Of a DNA stretch of 64,000 nucleotides, positions 24,681-33,111 are shown piece after piece. The notes under the pieces were generated by a model. It made no database searches and had not been told where the DNA came from. It saw only the letters and a program-made list of their open reading frames with translations. The stretch is from Deltaproteobacteria bacterium (GTDB lineage Bacteria > Myxococcota > Myxococcia > Myxococcales > SZAS-1): NCBI GenBank assembly GCA_018266075.1, contig JAFEBB010000043.1:1-64000 (forward strand), written 5' to 3'. Position 1 is the first letter of the stretch. The number at the start of each line of letters is the position of its first letter. Position numbers and translations under genes: made by a program.

Positions 24681-27600
24681 TTAGCCCGCGCGACGCTGCT
24701 CGGCGCTCACAGGACGCTTCAGAGAAACCTTGGCCCCGCCCGGTCCCTCGAGCAGCAGCCGCAGGTGGTACGCGAGCTGCGCGAGCACGCCTTGCAAGAG
24801 CTCCGGCCGGTCGGCGACGAGGTCGAGGAACTCCTGCCGCGAGATGGCGAGCAGGTGCAGGTCGTTCGCGGCGAGCGCGTCGGCCGGTCGCGGCGCGCCG
24901 TCGAGCAGCGAGACCTCGCCAAAGCTGTCCTTGGACCCGAGCCGGAAGTGCTCGTGGCCCTCGCTCACGATGCGCACCTCGCCGGACAAGATGATGAAGA
25001 GCCGATCGCCCGGGTCGCCCTTCTTGAACACCGGCGCGCCCGCGGGCACGCGCAGCTCGCGCGCGATGGCCGCCAGCGCCGCCAGGTCATCCACACCCGA
25101 GCCGGCGAAGAGCTCCACGCCCTCCAGCAGGAACATGGTCTCCACGACTTGCTCACTCATCGCGTCCTCCGAAGCTTCGACCTTCACTCCCAGTGAAACC
25201 GCCGCGTGCCGCGCCACGCCCGCGAGCACGGGATCCTTGGAGCTGCAGAGCTCGCGAATGCGCTCGGGCGCGCGCTCTGCCGAGCCAGGTGTCGCGTGGC
25301 GATGGTACGCATCGATGAGCAGCGCCATCCGCCGCCGCAGCCGCGCATCCGGCAGCACGTTCTCCACCAGCTCCGCCGCGAACGCGCGCTCCGACGGCCC
25401 GCCTCGACGCAGCCGGTGGTGCGCGTCCATCGCGGGATCGTGCGGCGCCAGCAGCGCCACCAGCCGGAACGCGACCTCGAGGCTCTGATCGAGCCGGTCG
25501 GCGATGGCGCGCACCAGCAAGCTCTTCTCGGGAAGCGCGGCGCGCAGGTCCGCGAGCGCGGGCGCATAGTGCGCGTAGGCGTCGAGGCGGCGGCCGATGG
25601 CGTCCTTCACCCAGTCGGTGTCGAGCGCGAGCCGGGGATTCGCGCGCCGCATGCCCGAGAGCGCGAGTCCGATGCGGTGCCGCAACAGCGCCAGGTCGTC
25701 GATGTTCGAGTGCAGGAGCGCGTTCGCGGCCGCGCTCGTGCCCACCTCGCGCAGCACGCGCGGGAGCTCGAGGCGAACGGGCAGCGGCAAGTCGCGATCG
25801 TTGAGCGCCTTCTCGAGCAGTGGCAGCACCGCGTCGCCGAGCGAAGCCAGCGCCATGCGCGCCGCCACGCGATCGCCGCGCGGCCCGAGTCGCGCGAGCA
25901 GCTGCGGCGCGAGCTCCACGAGCTCGAGCTTCGCCACCGACGCGTACGCGAGGTGACGAACGCTCGGCTCGGGATCGTCGACGAGGCGCTTCAGGTGCGC
26001 GAAGGCGCTGCCCGCATCGAGCGAGCCCAGCGCGAAGGCGAGCTCCCGTCGCTCGGCATCGCTCGCCTCCGGACGCGACATGACCTCCAGCGCCGCCTGC
26101 GCTGCCGCGCGCGACGGCGGATGAAACCAGAGCGCAGCGATGGCCGCACCGCGCGTGCCCGGATCCTCGTGCTGCAGCAGCGGCTCGACCTCGCTCGCGA
26201 GCTCGCCCGCCGCGAGCTGCGCCAGCGCGCGAACGGCCTGGCCTCGCACGCGCCGCTTGTCCGAGTGCATGAGCGAGCGCACCGGCGCGACGAGCTCCGT
26301 GCGACCCAGCGCGCCGGCGAGCTCCAGCGCGCGCAGCTGCACCCGCTCCGAAGCGTGTCCAAGCAGCGGCGCGAGCGCATCGGCGGGCAGCTCTTCGGGC
26401 ACCTCTTGCAAGAGCGTCAGCGACGTGAGCACCACGCCCGCGCTCGGTGACCTCAGCGCGTCGCGGAGCACCTTGCGACCTTGCGCATCGAGCGCGATCT
26501 CCGCGTCCCAGTGTGCGCGCGCGAGCCGCGCCGAGAGCTCGTTCACGTACACGCGCTGCAGCCGCGAGAGCAGCGCGACCAGCAGCGCGCCGACAGCCAA
26601 AGCAAGCGCAGGAATGAGCGGCCCCACGCGCGCGCCCGCGAGGAGCAGCGCGAGCCCGCCAAGACCGAGTCCGCCCTTCTTCACCAGGCCGTCGATCGCG
26701 GCGCGCGCGCTCGAGCGTCGATCATCCGGCATCGGTCCATAGAGGAGCTGCACCGCGAGCGGCGTCAACGACAAGCTTCCTGCGGCCTCGGCGACCTTGA
26801 GCGCGACCACGGGCCACAGGCCGTGAAACAGCAGCGACATCCCCGCGAGCACCGCGCAGATCGCGGGCACCATGCCCAGGTAGTGAAAGAGCCCGAGCCG
26901 ATCGAGCAGCGGTCGCGCGAGCACGAGCTGGAACGCGGCGGCGATGAGCCCGACCCAGACGTTGATCGCGCCAAAGAGCGACGCGAGCTGCCGCTCGTCC
27001 ATCACCTCGCCGGCGCGCGCGCGAAAGAGAAAGTCCACGCACACCGTGAGCACGCTCGCGAGCCCCACGAAGACCGCCACGCGCTGCACGAGCACGTCGT
27101 GTCCGAGCACCTTCCAGGGAAGCGCCGGCGCGCGCTGGCCGCGGCTCTTGCGCGGGCCCTTGCTGTCCATCCAGATGCCCAGCGGCGCGCAGCCGCACGC
27201 GAGCACGCCCGCGAGCGCCGCCAGCGGGACCGGGCCGAAGCTTCGCGCCAGGCTCTGCGCCAGTCCGCCGCCGAGCACCGAGCCCACCATCGACGCCGCC
27301 GCGAACGCCGCGAACAGCCGCCGCGACGCGCGGACGTCGAAGAGCTCGCCCGCGCGCGCCCAGAAGCGCACCTGGTTCAAGGTCGCGAACGCGTCGCCCG
27401 CGAGGTAGAGCCCGAGCACACCGAGCACCGAGCCCAGCGCCGACGCGCCCGCGAGCGCGAGGATCGCCGCGCCCCAGAGCGCCATCTCGCGTCCCGGCGC
27501 CCTGCCCTCCTGCGGCACCACGCCAGCGGCGAGCGCGGTTGCGAACGCGGAGGCGATGTACAGTGCCGGCAGCGACGCCGAGCTCGCGCGCGACACGACG

Positions 27601-27725
27601 AGCGCCGCGGCCACGCTCTTGAGCAGCGCCACCGCGCCCACGAACGCCACCTGGAACAGCGCCGCGGGAACGGCCTTGCGGCCCTCCTCGTCGGTCAGCC
27701 CCAGCAGCGGCGCGAGGGTGGTCAC
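24681..27725 (-). CDS. Transporter-like membrane protein fused to HEAT repeats and a cyclic-nucleotide-binding domain
   Basis: A 1014-residue three-part protein. Residues 1-400 hold about 12 hydrophobic helices similar to the ATP:ADP-translocase/MFS type (NQVRFWARAGELFDVR and a repeated G-rich helix pattern). Residues 410-830 are HEAT/armadillo-like helical repeats, seen in QLRALELAGALGRTELV, RRVRGQAVRALAQLA and PSVRHLAYASVAKLELV. Residues about 870-985 form a cNMP-binding domain with PAGAPVFKKGDPGDRLFIIL and FGEVSLLDGAPRPADALA. The start is GTG at 27725, directly after the stop of the lipoprotein gene. Regulation of transport by a nucleotide second messenger is likely but inferred; the substrate is unknown. 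Similar fusions occur in other Myxococcota. Confidence 0.8.
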   Translation of the reverse strand: MTTLAPLLGLTDEEGRKAVPAALFQVAFVGAVALLKSVAAALVVSRASSASLPALYIASAFATALAAGVVPQEGRAPGREMALWGAAILALAGASALGSVLGVLGLYLAGDAFATLNQVRFWARAGELFDVRASRRLFAAFAAASMVGSVLGGGLAQSLARSFGPVPLAALAGVLACGCAPLGIWMDSKGPRKSRGQRAPALPWKVLGHDVLVQRVAVFVGLASVLTVCVDFLFRARAGEVMDERQLASLFGAINVWVGLIAAAFQLVLARPLLDRLGLFHYLGMVPAICAVLAGMSLLFHGLWPVVALKVAEAAGSLSLTPLAVQLLYGPMPDDRRSSARAAIDGLVKKGGLGLGGLALLLAGARVGPLIPALALAVGALLVALLSRLQRVYVNELSARLARAHWDAEIALDAQGRKVLRDALRSPSAGVVLTSLTLLQEVPEELPADALAPLLGHASERVQLRALELAGALGRTELVAPVRSLMHSDKRRVRGQAVRALAQLAAGELASEVEPLLQHEDPGTRGAAIAALWFHPPSRAAAQAALEVMSRPEASDAERRELAFALGSLDAGSAFAHLKRLVDDPEPSVRHLAYASVAKLELVELAPQLLARLGPRGDRVAARMALASLGDAVLPLLEKALNDRDLPLPVRLELPRVLREVGTSAAANALLHSNIDDLALLRHRIGLALSGMRRANPRLALDTDWVKDAIGRRLDAYAHYAPALADLRAALPEKSLLVRAIADRLDQSLEVAFRLVALLAPHDPAMDAHHRLRRGGPSERAFAAELVENVLPDARLRRRMALLIDAYHRHATPGSAERAPERIRELCSSKDPVLAGVARHAAVSLGVKVEASEDAMSEQVVETMFLLEGVELFAGSGVDDLAALAAIARELRVPAGAPVFKKGDPGDRLFIILSGEVRIVSEGHEHFRLGSKDSFGEVSLLDGAPRPADALAANDLHLLAISRQEFLDLVADRPELLQGVLAQLAYHLRLLLEGPGGAKVSLKRPVSAEQRRAG

Positions 27726-28394
27726 CTACCGCGCGCTCGCCGTCGAGCTCGCGGGCGTCGTCACCTTGGGCCCGGGCGCGGGGAACTCCAGCTTGGCGTG
27801 CCCGAGCGCCGAGTCGAGCTTGAAGGTCACGGTCTTCTCGCCCGGCGGAATGACGGGCTGGCCGTTGGGCAGCGTGGACGGGAACACCATGCGGTACCCG
27901 ACCCAGAAGTCGCCCAGGTAGAAGTAGATGCCGCGCAGGTTGTCGTCCGGCTTGCTGATGCGATCGATGAGGATGGGTGTCACCTCGCCGGTGCTGGTCG
28001 AGAGCGAGATTCGCCAGATCGAGTTCGCCGTGCCGAAGTCGTTCACCTTGCGCACGGCGGTGGAGACGCCCATGAAGAAGTCGATGCCCTTCGACGCATC
28101 CGCCAGGTCGCGCGCCATCACCGCCTGGGCCTCGGCGGCGGGCAGCCCGAGGAACGACGACATGCGCTCCGAGCGGACCTGCACGAACTCCGGCGTCTCG
28201 AAGGTCGCGGCCATGAACATGCGCGTGTCGAAGCCGTCGTAGATCTCGGCGTGGCGCGTGTAGCGATCGAAGACCTCGTGGTACTGCAGCTCCTTCTGGT
28301 TGTCGGGCGCGTGCGGCGGCGCCTCGCCCACGCGGGGCGGCACCGAGCTGCATGCGGCCACGAGCGCCACCATCGCCAGCAGCACGCGACGCAT
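27726..28394 (-). CDS. Putative lipoprotein of unknown function
   Basis: A 222-residue protein with signal and lipobox VAAC (Cys15). The body has a helical N-terminal half containing EVFDRYTRHAEIYDGF and SSFLGLPAAEAQAVMARDLA, then a beta-rich half ending in PGEKTVTFKLDSALGHAKLEF. No family was recognised. Its ATG overlaps the pyrE stop (TGATG), so it is translated from the pyrE transcript. It is followed directly by the transporter-HEAT-cNMP gene. The association with pyrE may be positional only. Confidence 0.7.
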   Translation of the reverse strand: MRRVLLAMVALVAACSSVPPRVGEAPPHAPDNQKELQYHEVFDRYTRHAEIYDGFDTRMFMAATFETPEFVQVRSERMSSFLGLPAAEAQAVMARDLADASKGIDFFMGVSTAVRKVNDFGTANSIWRISLSTSTGEVTPILIDRISKPDDNLRGIYFYLGDFWVGYRMVFPSTLPNGQPVIPPGEKTVTFKLDSALGHAKLEFPAPGPKVTTPASSTASAR

Positions 28395-28975
28395 CAGCTG
28401 CCCTCCGGGATGAAGTCGCGCCGGGTGAAGAGCGTGTAGAGCTTCTGGCCCGCGGCCTCGACGGCCTCCCGACCACCGTCGAGTCGATCCACCAGCGCGA
28501 ACGCGCCGCGGACCCGGAGCCCTTCGGCCTGAACGCGCTCGATGGCCTTGAGCGTCGACGCGCCCGTGGTCACCACGTCCTCGAGCACCGCCACCGGCGC
28601 GCCGTCGGCGAACTGCGTCCGCCCCTCCATCCACTGGCCGGTGCCGTGGCCCTTGGGCTCCTTGCGCACGATGAACGCCGCCAGCGGCTGCCCGGCGAGG
28701 TAGCTGGAGAGGCTCACCGCCGACGCGAGCGGATCCGCGCCGAGCGTCAAGCCGCCGGCGCCCACGACATCCGGAGCGTGCTCGCGGATGAGCGCGCAGA
28801 AGAGCCGACCGATGAGGAAGTGGCCTTCGGCGGTGAGCGAGGTCTGCTTGCAGTCGATGTAGAAATCGCTCTCCTTGCCGCTGGAGAGCACCACCTTGCG
28901 GCGCGCGAACGACAGCGTGCGCAAGAGCTCGAGCAAGCGGGCGCGGTCGCGGGCCAGCGCCTCGTTCTGCGGCAT
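28394..28975 (-). CDS. pyrE: Orotate phosphoribosyltransferase
   Basis: PyrE joins orotate and PRPP to form orotidine 5'-phosphate in de novo pyrimidine synthesis. The 193 residues match family length. The PRPP-binding loop VAVLEDVVTTGAST is present, along with SSGKESDFYIDCKQ near the N-terminus and GLTLGADPLASAV. AFIVRKEPKGHGTGQW holds the flexible-loop lysines. The ATG at 28975 was chosen because GGAGGGAG lies 8 bases upstream; the longer GTG start is unlikely. Other pyr genes are absent from the window. The gene overlaps the following lipoprotein by TGATG. Confidence 0.94.
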   Translation of the reverse strand: MPQNEALARDRARLLELLRTLSFARRKVVLSSGKESDFYIDCKQTSLTAEGHFLIGRLFCALIREHAPDVVGAGGLTLGADPLASAVSLSSYLAGQPLAAFIVRKEPKGHGTGQWMEGRTQFADGAPVAVLEDVVTTGASTLKAIERVQAEGLRVRGAFALVDRLDGGREAVEAAGQKLYTLFTRRDFIPEGS

Positions 28976-29011
28976 GATTGCTCCCTCCACCCCGCCGTCG
29001 CGGCCCCGAAT

Positions 29012-29905
29012 CTACCGCAGCCGCGAGAGGTACGCGTGCAGCTCGCCGTAATACCGGAGCTGCTCCAGCAGCGCGCCGCGCTGGGGCCCATCGAGCTGGG
29101 CCCAGAGCTCCGTCACCAGCGACAGGTCCGCGCTGATTCCCACCAGCCGCTGCTCGAGGTCCTCCGCGAGCTCGTCGAGGTCCACCTCTTCGGCGGCGCT
29201 GGCGTTGGGATCCTCGGGCTCGAGATCGCTCCCCGGCACGGTGATGGCGGCGTCGATGAGCCCGCGCGTCATGGGCGTGAGCTGGCCGTTCTGCTCCAGC
29301 TTCTGCCGCGCGACGTCGATCTCCTCCGGCGTCAGGCTGCGGTTCTCGAGGGCCTGCGCGAGCGCGAAGATCCACGCGTCGGAGTCCGAGAGGCCCACGT
29401 GCACCCGCGCGAGCACGCTGCCGCGCTGCAGGAACTTGAGGGCCGCGAGTCGACGAAATCCGGCGATGACCTGGAAGCTCCCGCCGCGCGGGCGAACGTC
29501 GATCGGGAAAAGCTGTCCCACGCGCGCGAGCGACGTCGCCAGGCCGGCCACGTCGCCGACTTCGCGAAGCTGGAAGAGGTCGTCGGGCTCGATGGCGTCG
29601 ATGGCGATGGACGTCGGCGGGATCAGCGCGGGCCGCTCCGGTCCACGCACGGCGGCCATCTTCACGCGCTTCGAGGGCGGACGCGCAGGCGTCGGCTTCG
29701 GCTCCTCGACGGCCTTCTCCGGCTCGAGCGGCGTGTCGTTGCTCGGCGGCTCGGGTGGCGGCTCGGCAGCCTGGACGCTCGCCGGAACCTCGCCCACGGG
29801 CGCCTGCGCAGCCGGCGCTTCCATCGGCGCGACGGCAGGCGCATCGGCCGAGAGCCCGGCCTCAGGCTCGCGGACGTCGTCCGGGAAAGGGTGCGCGTCG
29901 CTCAT
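29012..29905 (-). CDS. ParB/Srx-fold N-terminal domain protein
   Basis: A 297-residue protein. Residues 1-85 are Pro/Ala/Glu-rich and probably disordered. Residues about 90-200 form a ParB-N/sulfiredoxin-like domain: SLARVGQLFPIDVRPRGG, QVIAGFRRLAALKFLQ, and DAWIFALAQALENRSLTPEEID correspond to the conserved G(E/F)RR strand-helix and the HTH-adjacent helix. GFRR replaces the GERR box of canonical ParB proteins. The acidic C-terminus (DLDELAEDLEQ) and a last helix follow. There is no parA nearby and no parS-like site was noted, so it is not the chromosomal partition protein. A nucleic-acid or nucleotide-binding role is possible. Confidence 0.7.
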   Translation of the reverse strand: MSDAHPFPDDVREPEAGLSADAPAVAPMEAPAAQAPVGEVPASVQAAEPPPEPPSNDTPLEPEKAVEEPKPTPARPPSKRVKMAAVRGPERPALIPPTSIAIDAIEPDDLFQLREVGDVAGLATSLARVGQLFPIDVRPRGGSFQVIAGFRRLAALKFLQRGSVLARVHVGLSDSDAWIFALAQALENRSLTPEEIDVARQKLEQNGQLTPMTRGLIDAAITVPGSDLEPEDPNASAAEEVDLDELAEDLEQRLVGISADLSLVTELWAQLDGPQRGALLEQLRYYGELHAYLSRLR

Positions 29906-29962
29906 GGCCGGGCGGTTATAGGCTGCACCGGAGAGAAGATCGAGCGTCGCTTCGCCGCCCGC

Positions 29963-30661
29963 TCACCTGCCTGGGCCGACGCTCGGGACGGCGCTCAGCC
30001 CAACGGGCAACGGGTCGTTCGGCCCCAGGGCTTCATCGCCCACGTGCAGCCCGAGCGACGCCGCCAGCGGCACCGCCAGGAACTGGCCCGCGAGGATCAC
30101 GAGCACGCCGACCACGGGCGACGCCAGCGTGAGCGCCACGCCCAGCAGCAGCTCGACACCTTCTGCCGCGAATCCGAAGCCGATCGACTTGGCCACGCTC
30201 CCCGCGCGCGGCGTGTTGCCAAACCACGCTTCGGCGCCCGCGACCACCAGCGGCTCCAACACGTACCAGCTGAGAAACCACACCAGCGCGGGGCCGGTAG
30301 CGTCGCGGCAAAAAACGCCCCCGCAGCTGGCCAGGAGCAAGACGCCAGCCACCGTCGATCCCACGGTCACCCCGAACGCGCCCAGGATGCCAATGCCCAC
30401 TTCGCCGCCAGCGAAGGCGTTCTTGTTCACATCAACCAGATGCAGGTCGCGCGGCGGCGTCGCGATGACCAGCGGCTCGGCTGGCGTCACCGGCGCAGCG
30501 GCGGGCGACACATCTGGCGGCGGGGCGTAAGGCGCGGGCGGCGGCTCCGACGTCGGCGGCTCGCTGGGCATCACCGGCGCCGGCGGCGCGAGCGGCGCCT
30601 GGGCCAACATCAGCCGCTTCTCGAGCAGGTGCAGCGTGAGCGCCGCGACGAGGGCGAGCAT
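29963..30661 (-). CDS. Membrane protein with Pro-rich N-terminal region
   Basis: A 232-residue protein. After a short hydrophobic start, residues 25-70 are Pro/Ala-rich. Residues 75-215 contain about four hydrophobic segments, for example GIGILGAFGVTVGSTVAGVL and VVGVLVILAGQFLAVPLAA. Two Cys (LLLASCGGVFC) lie near the second helix. It is an inner-membrane protein of unknown function. The start codon is embedded in a perfect 7-bp inverted repeat shared with the stop of the upstream HIT gene, so translation could be coupled. A later ATG (M18) is an alternative start. Confidence 0.6.
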   Translation of the reverse strand: MLALVAALTLHLLEKRLMLAQAPLAPPAPVMPSEPPTSEPPPAPYAPPPDVSPAAAPVTPAEPLVIATPPRDLHLVDVNKNAFAGGEVGIGILGAFGVTVGSTVAGVLLLASCGGVFCRDATGPALVWFLSWYVLEPLVVAGAEAWFGNTPRAGSVAKSIGFGFAAEGVELLLGVALTLASPVVGVLVILAGQFLAVPLAASLGLHVGDEALGPNDPLPVGLSAVPSVGPGR

Positions 30662-30672
30662 CGCTCGATGCT
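30657..30672. repeat. Perfect inverted repeat spanning a start and a stop codon
   Basis: AGCATCG and CGATGCT flank a CT dinucleotide. The repeat covers the ATG of the membrane protein gene (start 30661) and the last bases of the HIT gene (stop codon 30671-30673). Folded in mRNA it would occlude the downstream start codon until the HIT gene is translated. Confidence 0.55.
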
Positions 30673-31177
30673 AGCGCACGCGCGGTGCGGCCGAGAGCGC
30701 CGCGTCAAAGCGCGGCCGCAGCTTCTTCCAGGTGTCGTCGAGGTGCTCGATCATCACCTTCGTCGAGCCGAGCACGGGCATGAAGTTGGTGTCCCCGCCC
30801 CAGCGCGGCACCACGTGGTGGTGGATGTGTCCCGCGATCCCCGCGCCCGACACCGCGCCGATGTTCATGCCCACGTTGAAGCCCTGCGGCTTGTACTCCG
30901 CGCGCAAGAGGTTCACCGAGAGCTGCAGCAGCACGTGCAGGTCGAGCAGCTCGTCTTGATCCAGCGCGGTGAAGTCGTCGGTGTGGCGCCGGGGGATCAC
31001 CATCAGGTGCCCATTGTTGTACGGGTACTTGTTGAGGATGGCGAAGCTGCGCTCGGTGCGGCCGAGGATGAGGTTCTGCGCGTCTTTGTCCTCTGCGGGG
31101 AAGGTGCAGAAGATGCAGTCGCTGCGCTTCTCGGCGTTGATGAACTCGCCGCGCCACGGCGCCCAGAGGTTCTCCAC
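30671..31177 (-). CDS. HIT-family nucleotide hydrolase/transferase
   Basis: A 168-residue histidine-triad protein of the Ap4A-phosphorylase/galactose-transferase-like branch. It carries the catalytic HxHxHxx motif in IAGHIHHHVVPRWGGD. A CIFC pair near residue 21 and KYPYNNGHLMVIPRRHTDDF, with its conserved HL and Arg/His pair, support the HIT fold. Substrates are nucleoside phosphates; the exact reaction is not decided by sequence. The GTG start has a GGCGGAG ribosome site within the end of sppA, 2 bp after its stop. The two genes therefore share a transcript. Confidence 0.9.
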   Translation of the reverse strand: MENLWAPWRGEFINAEKRSDCIFCTFPAEDKDAQNLILGRTERSFAILNKYPYNNGHLMVIPRRHTDDFTALDQDELLDLHVLLQLSVNLLRAEYKPQGFNVGMNIGAVSGAGIAGHIHHHVVPRWGGDTNFMPVLGSTKVMIEHLDDTWKKLRPRFDAALSAAPRVR

Positions 31178-31179
31178 GG

Positions 31180-32124
31180 CTACTCCGCCTTGCCCGCGGG
31201 GAACGGCATCATCAGCACCGGGCCAAAAGTCGGCTGAACAGGCGCGATCTCGCCCTTGAGCCCGTCGGCCAGGCCGTGCGCGAGCGAGTCGGCGCCGTCC
31301 TTCATCAGCTCGTGGAAGAGGCCCTTCTCCTCCTCGGCCGGGTAGATGAGGTGCGGCTCGCCCTCGAGCTTGCCCAGCGACATCGCCGCGTCGATGGCAT
31401 CGGAGAAGCCACCGAGCTCATCGACCAGGCCGGCCTCCTTGGCCTGAATGCCAGTGAGCACGCGGCCGTCGGCGATGGGGAGCACCTTCTCCTTGGGCAG
31501 CTTGCGGCCATCGGCCACCGCGCCCACGAACTGCTCGTAGATGTTGGCGATGATGGACTTGAAGTACGCCTCGTCGTCGGCGTTGGGCTCGCGGAAGGGG
31601 TTGCCCGAGTCCTTGAGCTTGCCGCTCTTGTAGGTGGTCATCTTGAAGTGCGCCCAGTCGGCCACGCCGGTGAGGTTGGGCAGCTCGGTGATGACGCCGA
31701 TGCTCGCGGTGAGCGTGCCCGGCTCGGCGAAGATCTTCGTGGCGCCGCAGGAGATGTAGTAGCCGCCCGAAGCCGCCAGGTTGCCCATCGACACGACGAC
31801 GGGCTTGCCCTTCTTCATCGCGCGCTGCACCTCGTCGTGCAGCTCCTGGCTCGGGGCGACGGCGCCGCCGGGCGAGTCCACGCGCATGATGATGGCCTTG
31901 ATGTTGTCGTCCTTCTCGAACTTGCGCAGCTGCTTCACCGGCTTGTCGAGGTTGCCGATCTGGCCCTTCACCTCGATGACGCCGATGCCGGGCTTGCCCC
32001 ACGACGAGCCGTTGTCCTCGCTGCCGCCCTTGACGGCCACGTAGGCCAGCCCGAGGAAGCCGAAGAGGGCCACGAAGAGCCCGCCGAAGATGATCACCAG
32101 CACCCACGTGCCGCGCTTTTCCAT
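31180..32124 (-). CDS. sppA: Signal peptide peptidase SppA, short (36K) type
   Basis: A 314-residue membrane protease that digests leftover signal peptides. An N-terminal transmembrane helix (8-30) is followed by the S49 domain. The Ser nucleophile lies in NLAASGGYYIS and the Lys base in TYKSGKLKDSG, which is the usual Ser/Lys dyad. MRVDSPGGAVAPSQEL is the strong family signature. It is the single-domain form, unlike the two-domain E. coli SppA67K. The start ATG at 32124 was preferred over an in-frame GTG four codons upstream because it has a GAGGTGG site. The HIT gene follows after 2 bp. Confidence 0.93.
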   Translation of the reverse strand: MEKRGTWVLVIIFGGLFVALFGFLGLAYVAVKGGSEDNGSSWGKPGIGVIEVKGQIGNLDKPVKQLRKFEKDDNIKAIIMRVDSPGGAVAPSQELHDEVQRAMKKGKPVVVSMGNLAASGGYYISCGATKIFAEPGTLTASIGVITELPNLTGVADWAHFKMTTYKSGKLKDSGNPFREPNADDEAYFKSIIANIYEQFVGAVADGRKLPKEKVLPIADGRVLTGIQAKEAGLVDELGGFSDAIDAAMSLGKLEGEPHLIYPAEEEKGLFHELMKDGADSLAHGLADGLKGEIAPVQPTFGPVLMMPFPAGKAE

Positions 32125-32231
32125 GACCCACCTCACGCCAAACGGGCGCCATCAACGCCCAAGCGGGCGTCGCGGGTCAAGGAATACGCGGTGCAGGTCG
32201 CGCCGTCACCGAATTGAGGCGGATTTCGACG

Positions 32232-32780
32232 TCAGCCCGCGCGCGCGACGTCGTCGTGGCCGCTGGGCGCGAGCAGCGCCTCCTGGCAAATCCGCGCGAG
32301 CAGCGCCTCGTGACCGCCGAGGCCCATCTTGCGGTACACGCGCTTGCGGCGCACGCGCACGGTCTCCGGCGAGAGGCCGAGCTCACGCGCCGAGTCCTTG
32401 ATGGCCAGGCCGCGCGCGAGGTGCCGCAGCTCCTTGTGCTCCGAGGCCGAGAGCCCGTAGCGCCGCACGAGGCGGTCAATGAGGTGCTCCAGCCGCGTGC
32501 CCGGCGCGAGCCGCGCGGTCACGATGGCGAGCCCGCCGCCCATGTCCGCGGTGTGGATCTCGTAGCCATCCGCGGGATGCGTGGCCGAGAGCAGCCACTG
32601 CGCCTGCGCCGCCGCGCCCACCACGCCCGCACGCGCGAGCAGCGCCTCGAGCTCCGGGTTCGCATAGGCCAGCTCACCGGGATCGGTCTTCAGTACCCCC
32701 AACGGGAGCCCAGCCGCACGCCCCGCAGCCTCGAGGAGTTTGGTACCAGGAACCTGCATGAAGTCCGGACGACCCGTCAT
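32232..32780 (-). CDS. LuxR-type helix-turn-helix regulator
   Basis: A 182-residue DNA-binding protein. The C-terminal 65 residues are a LuxR/FixJ helix-turn-helix: ASEHKELRHLARGLAIKDS, ARELGLSPETVRVRRKRVY and RKMGLGGHEALLARI. The N-terminal 110 residues look like a small PAS- or GAF-type domain (GVLKTDPGELAYANPELE...) but no signal-binding motif is clear. There is no receiver domain and no adjacent kinase. Start ATG at 32780 is supported by GGGG about 8 bases upstream. The targets are unknown. Confidence 0.8.
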   Translation of the reverse strand: MTGRPDFMQVPGTKLLEAAGRAAGLPLGVLKTDPGELAYANPELEALLARAGVVGAAAQAQWLLSATHPADGYEIHTADMGGGLAIVTARLAPGTRLEHLIDRLVRRYGLSASEHKELRHLARGLAIKDSARELGLSPETVRVRRKRVYRKMGLGGHEALLARICQEALLAPSGHDDVARAG

Positions 32781-32954
32781 GAAATGACCCCACGGTGTGT
32801 GGCTTTAGTCTGCGCAGCGTGCATCGATGTGCCCCTGAGCGTCAAGCGCACGACATTGGAATTTGGACACTCTTCCTGAAATTCGCGGCGGTGAAAAGCG
32901 CCAGGGCGAATTCAGGGAAAGCGACTGCAGCTTGAATGTCGAGGTAGAAGGAAG

Positions 32955-33030
32955 CTGGAGGCGCCGGCCGGATTCGAACCGGCGAATACGGGTTTTGCAG
33001 ACCCGGGTCTTACCACTTGACGACGGCGCC
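32955..33030 (-). tRNA. tRNA-Cys (anticodon GCA)
   Basis: A 76-nt tRNA with the CCA end encoded. The acceptor stem GGCGCCG pairs with CGGCGCC, with U73 as discriminator, an identity element for cysteine. The anticodon stem-loop is CGGGT-CTGCAAA-ACCCG, and the T-arm loop TTCGAAT is standard. Confidence 0.97.
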
Positions 33031-33057
33031 GCTCCCAGACCTTCGTGAAACGCGCGC

Positions 33058-33086
33058 ACCCTACGCGCGAGGGGTGTGTCCGTCAA
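33058..33086 (-). promoter_or_regulatory. Sigma-70-type promoter for tRNA-Cys
   Basis: On the minus strand there is -35 TTGACG (33081-33086), a 17-bp spacer and -10 TAGGGT (33058-33063). The start would fall about 20 bases before the tRNA 5' end. The box is GC-rich but spacing and position fit well. Confidence 0.65.
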
Positions 33087-33111
33087 GCAACCCGGAGCGT
33101 GAAATCGGGCG

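Noticed and set aside
29012-29905. Chromosome partition ParB
   Set aside because: No parA neighbour, no parS site seen, and the GERR box is changed. The N-terminal disorder is also atypical.
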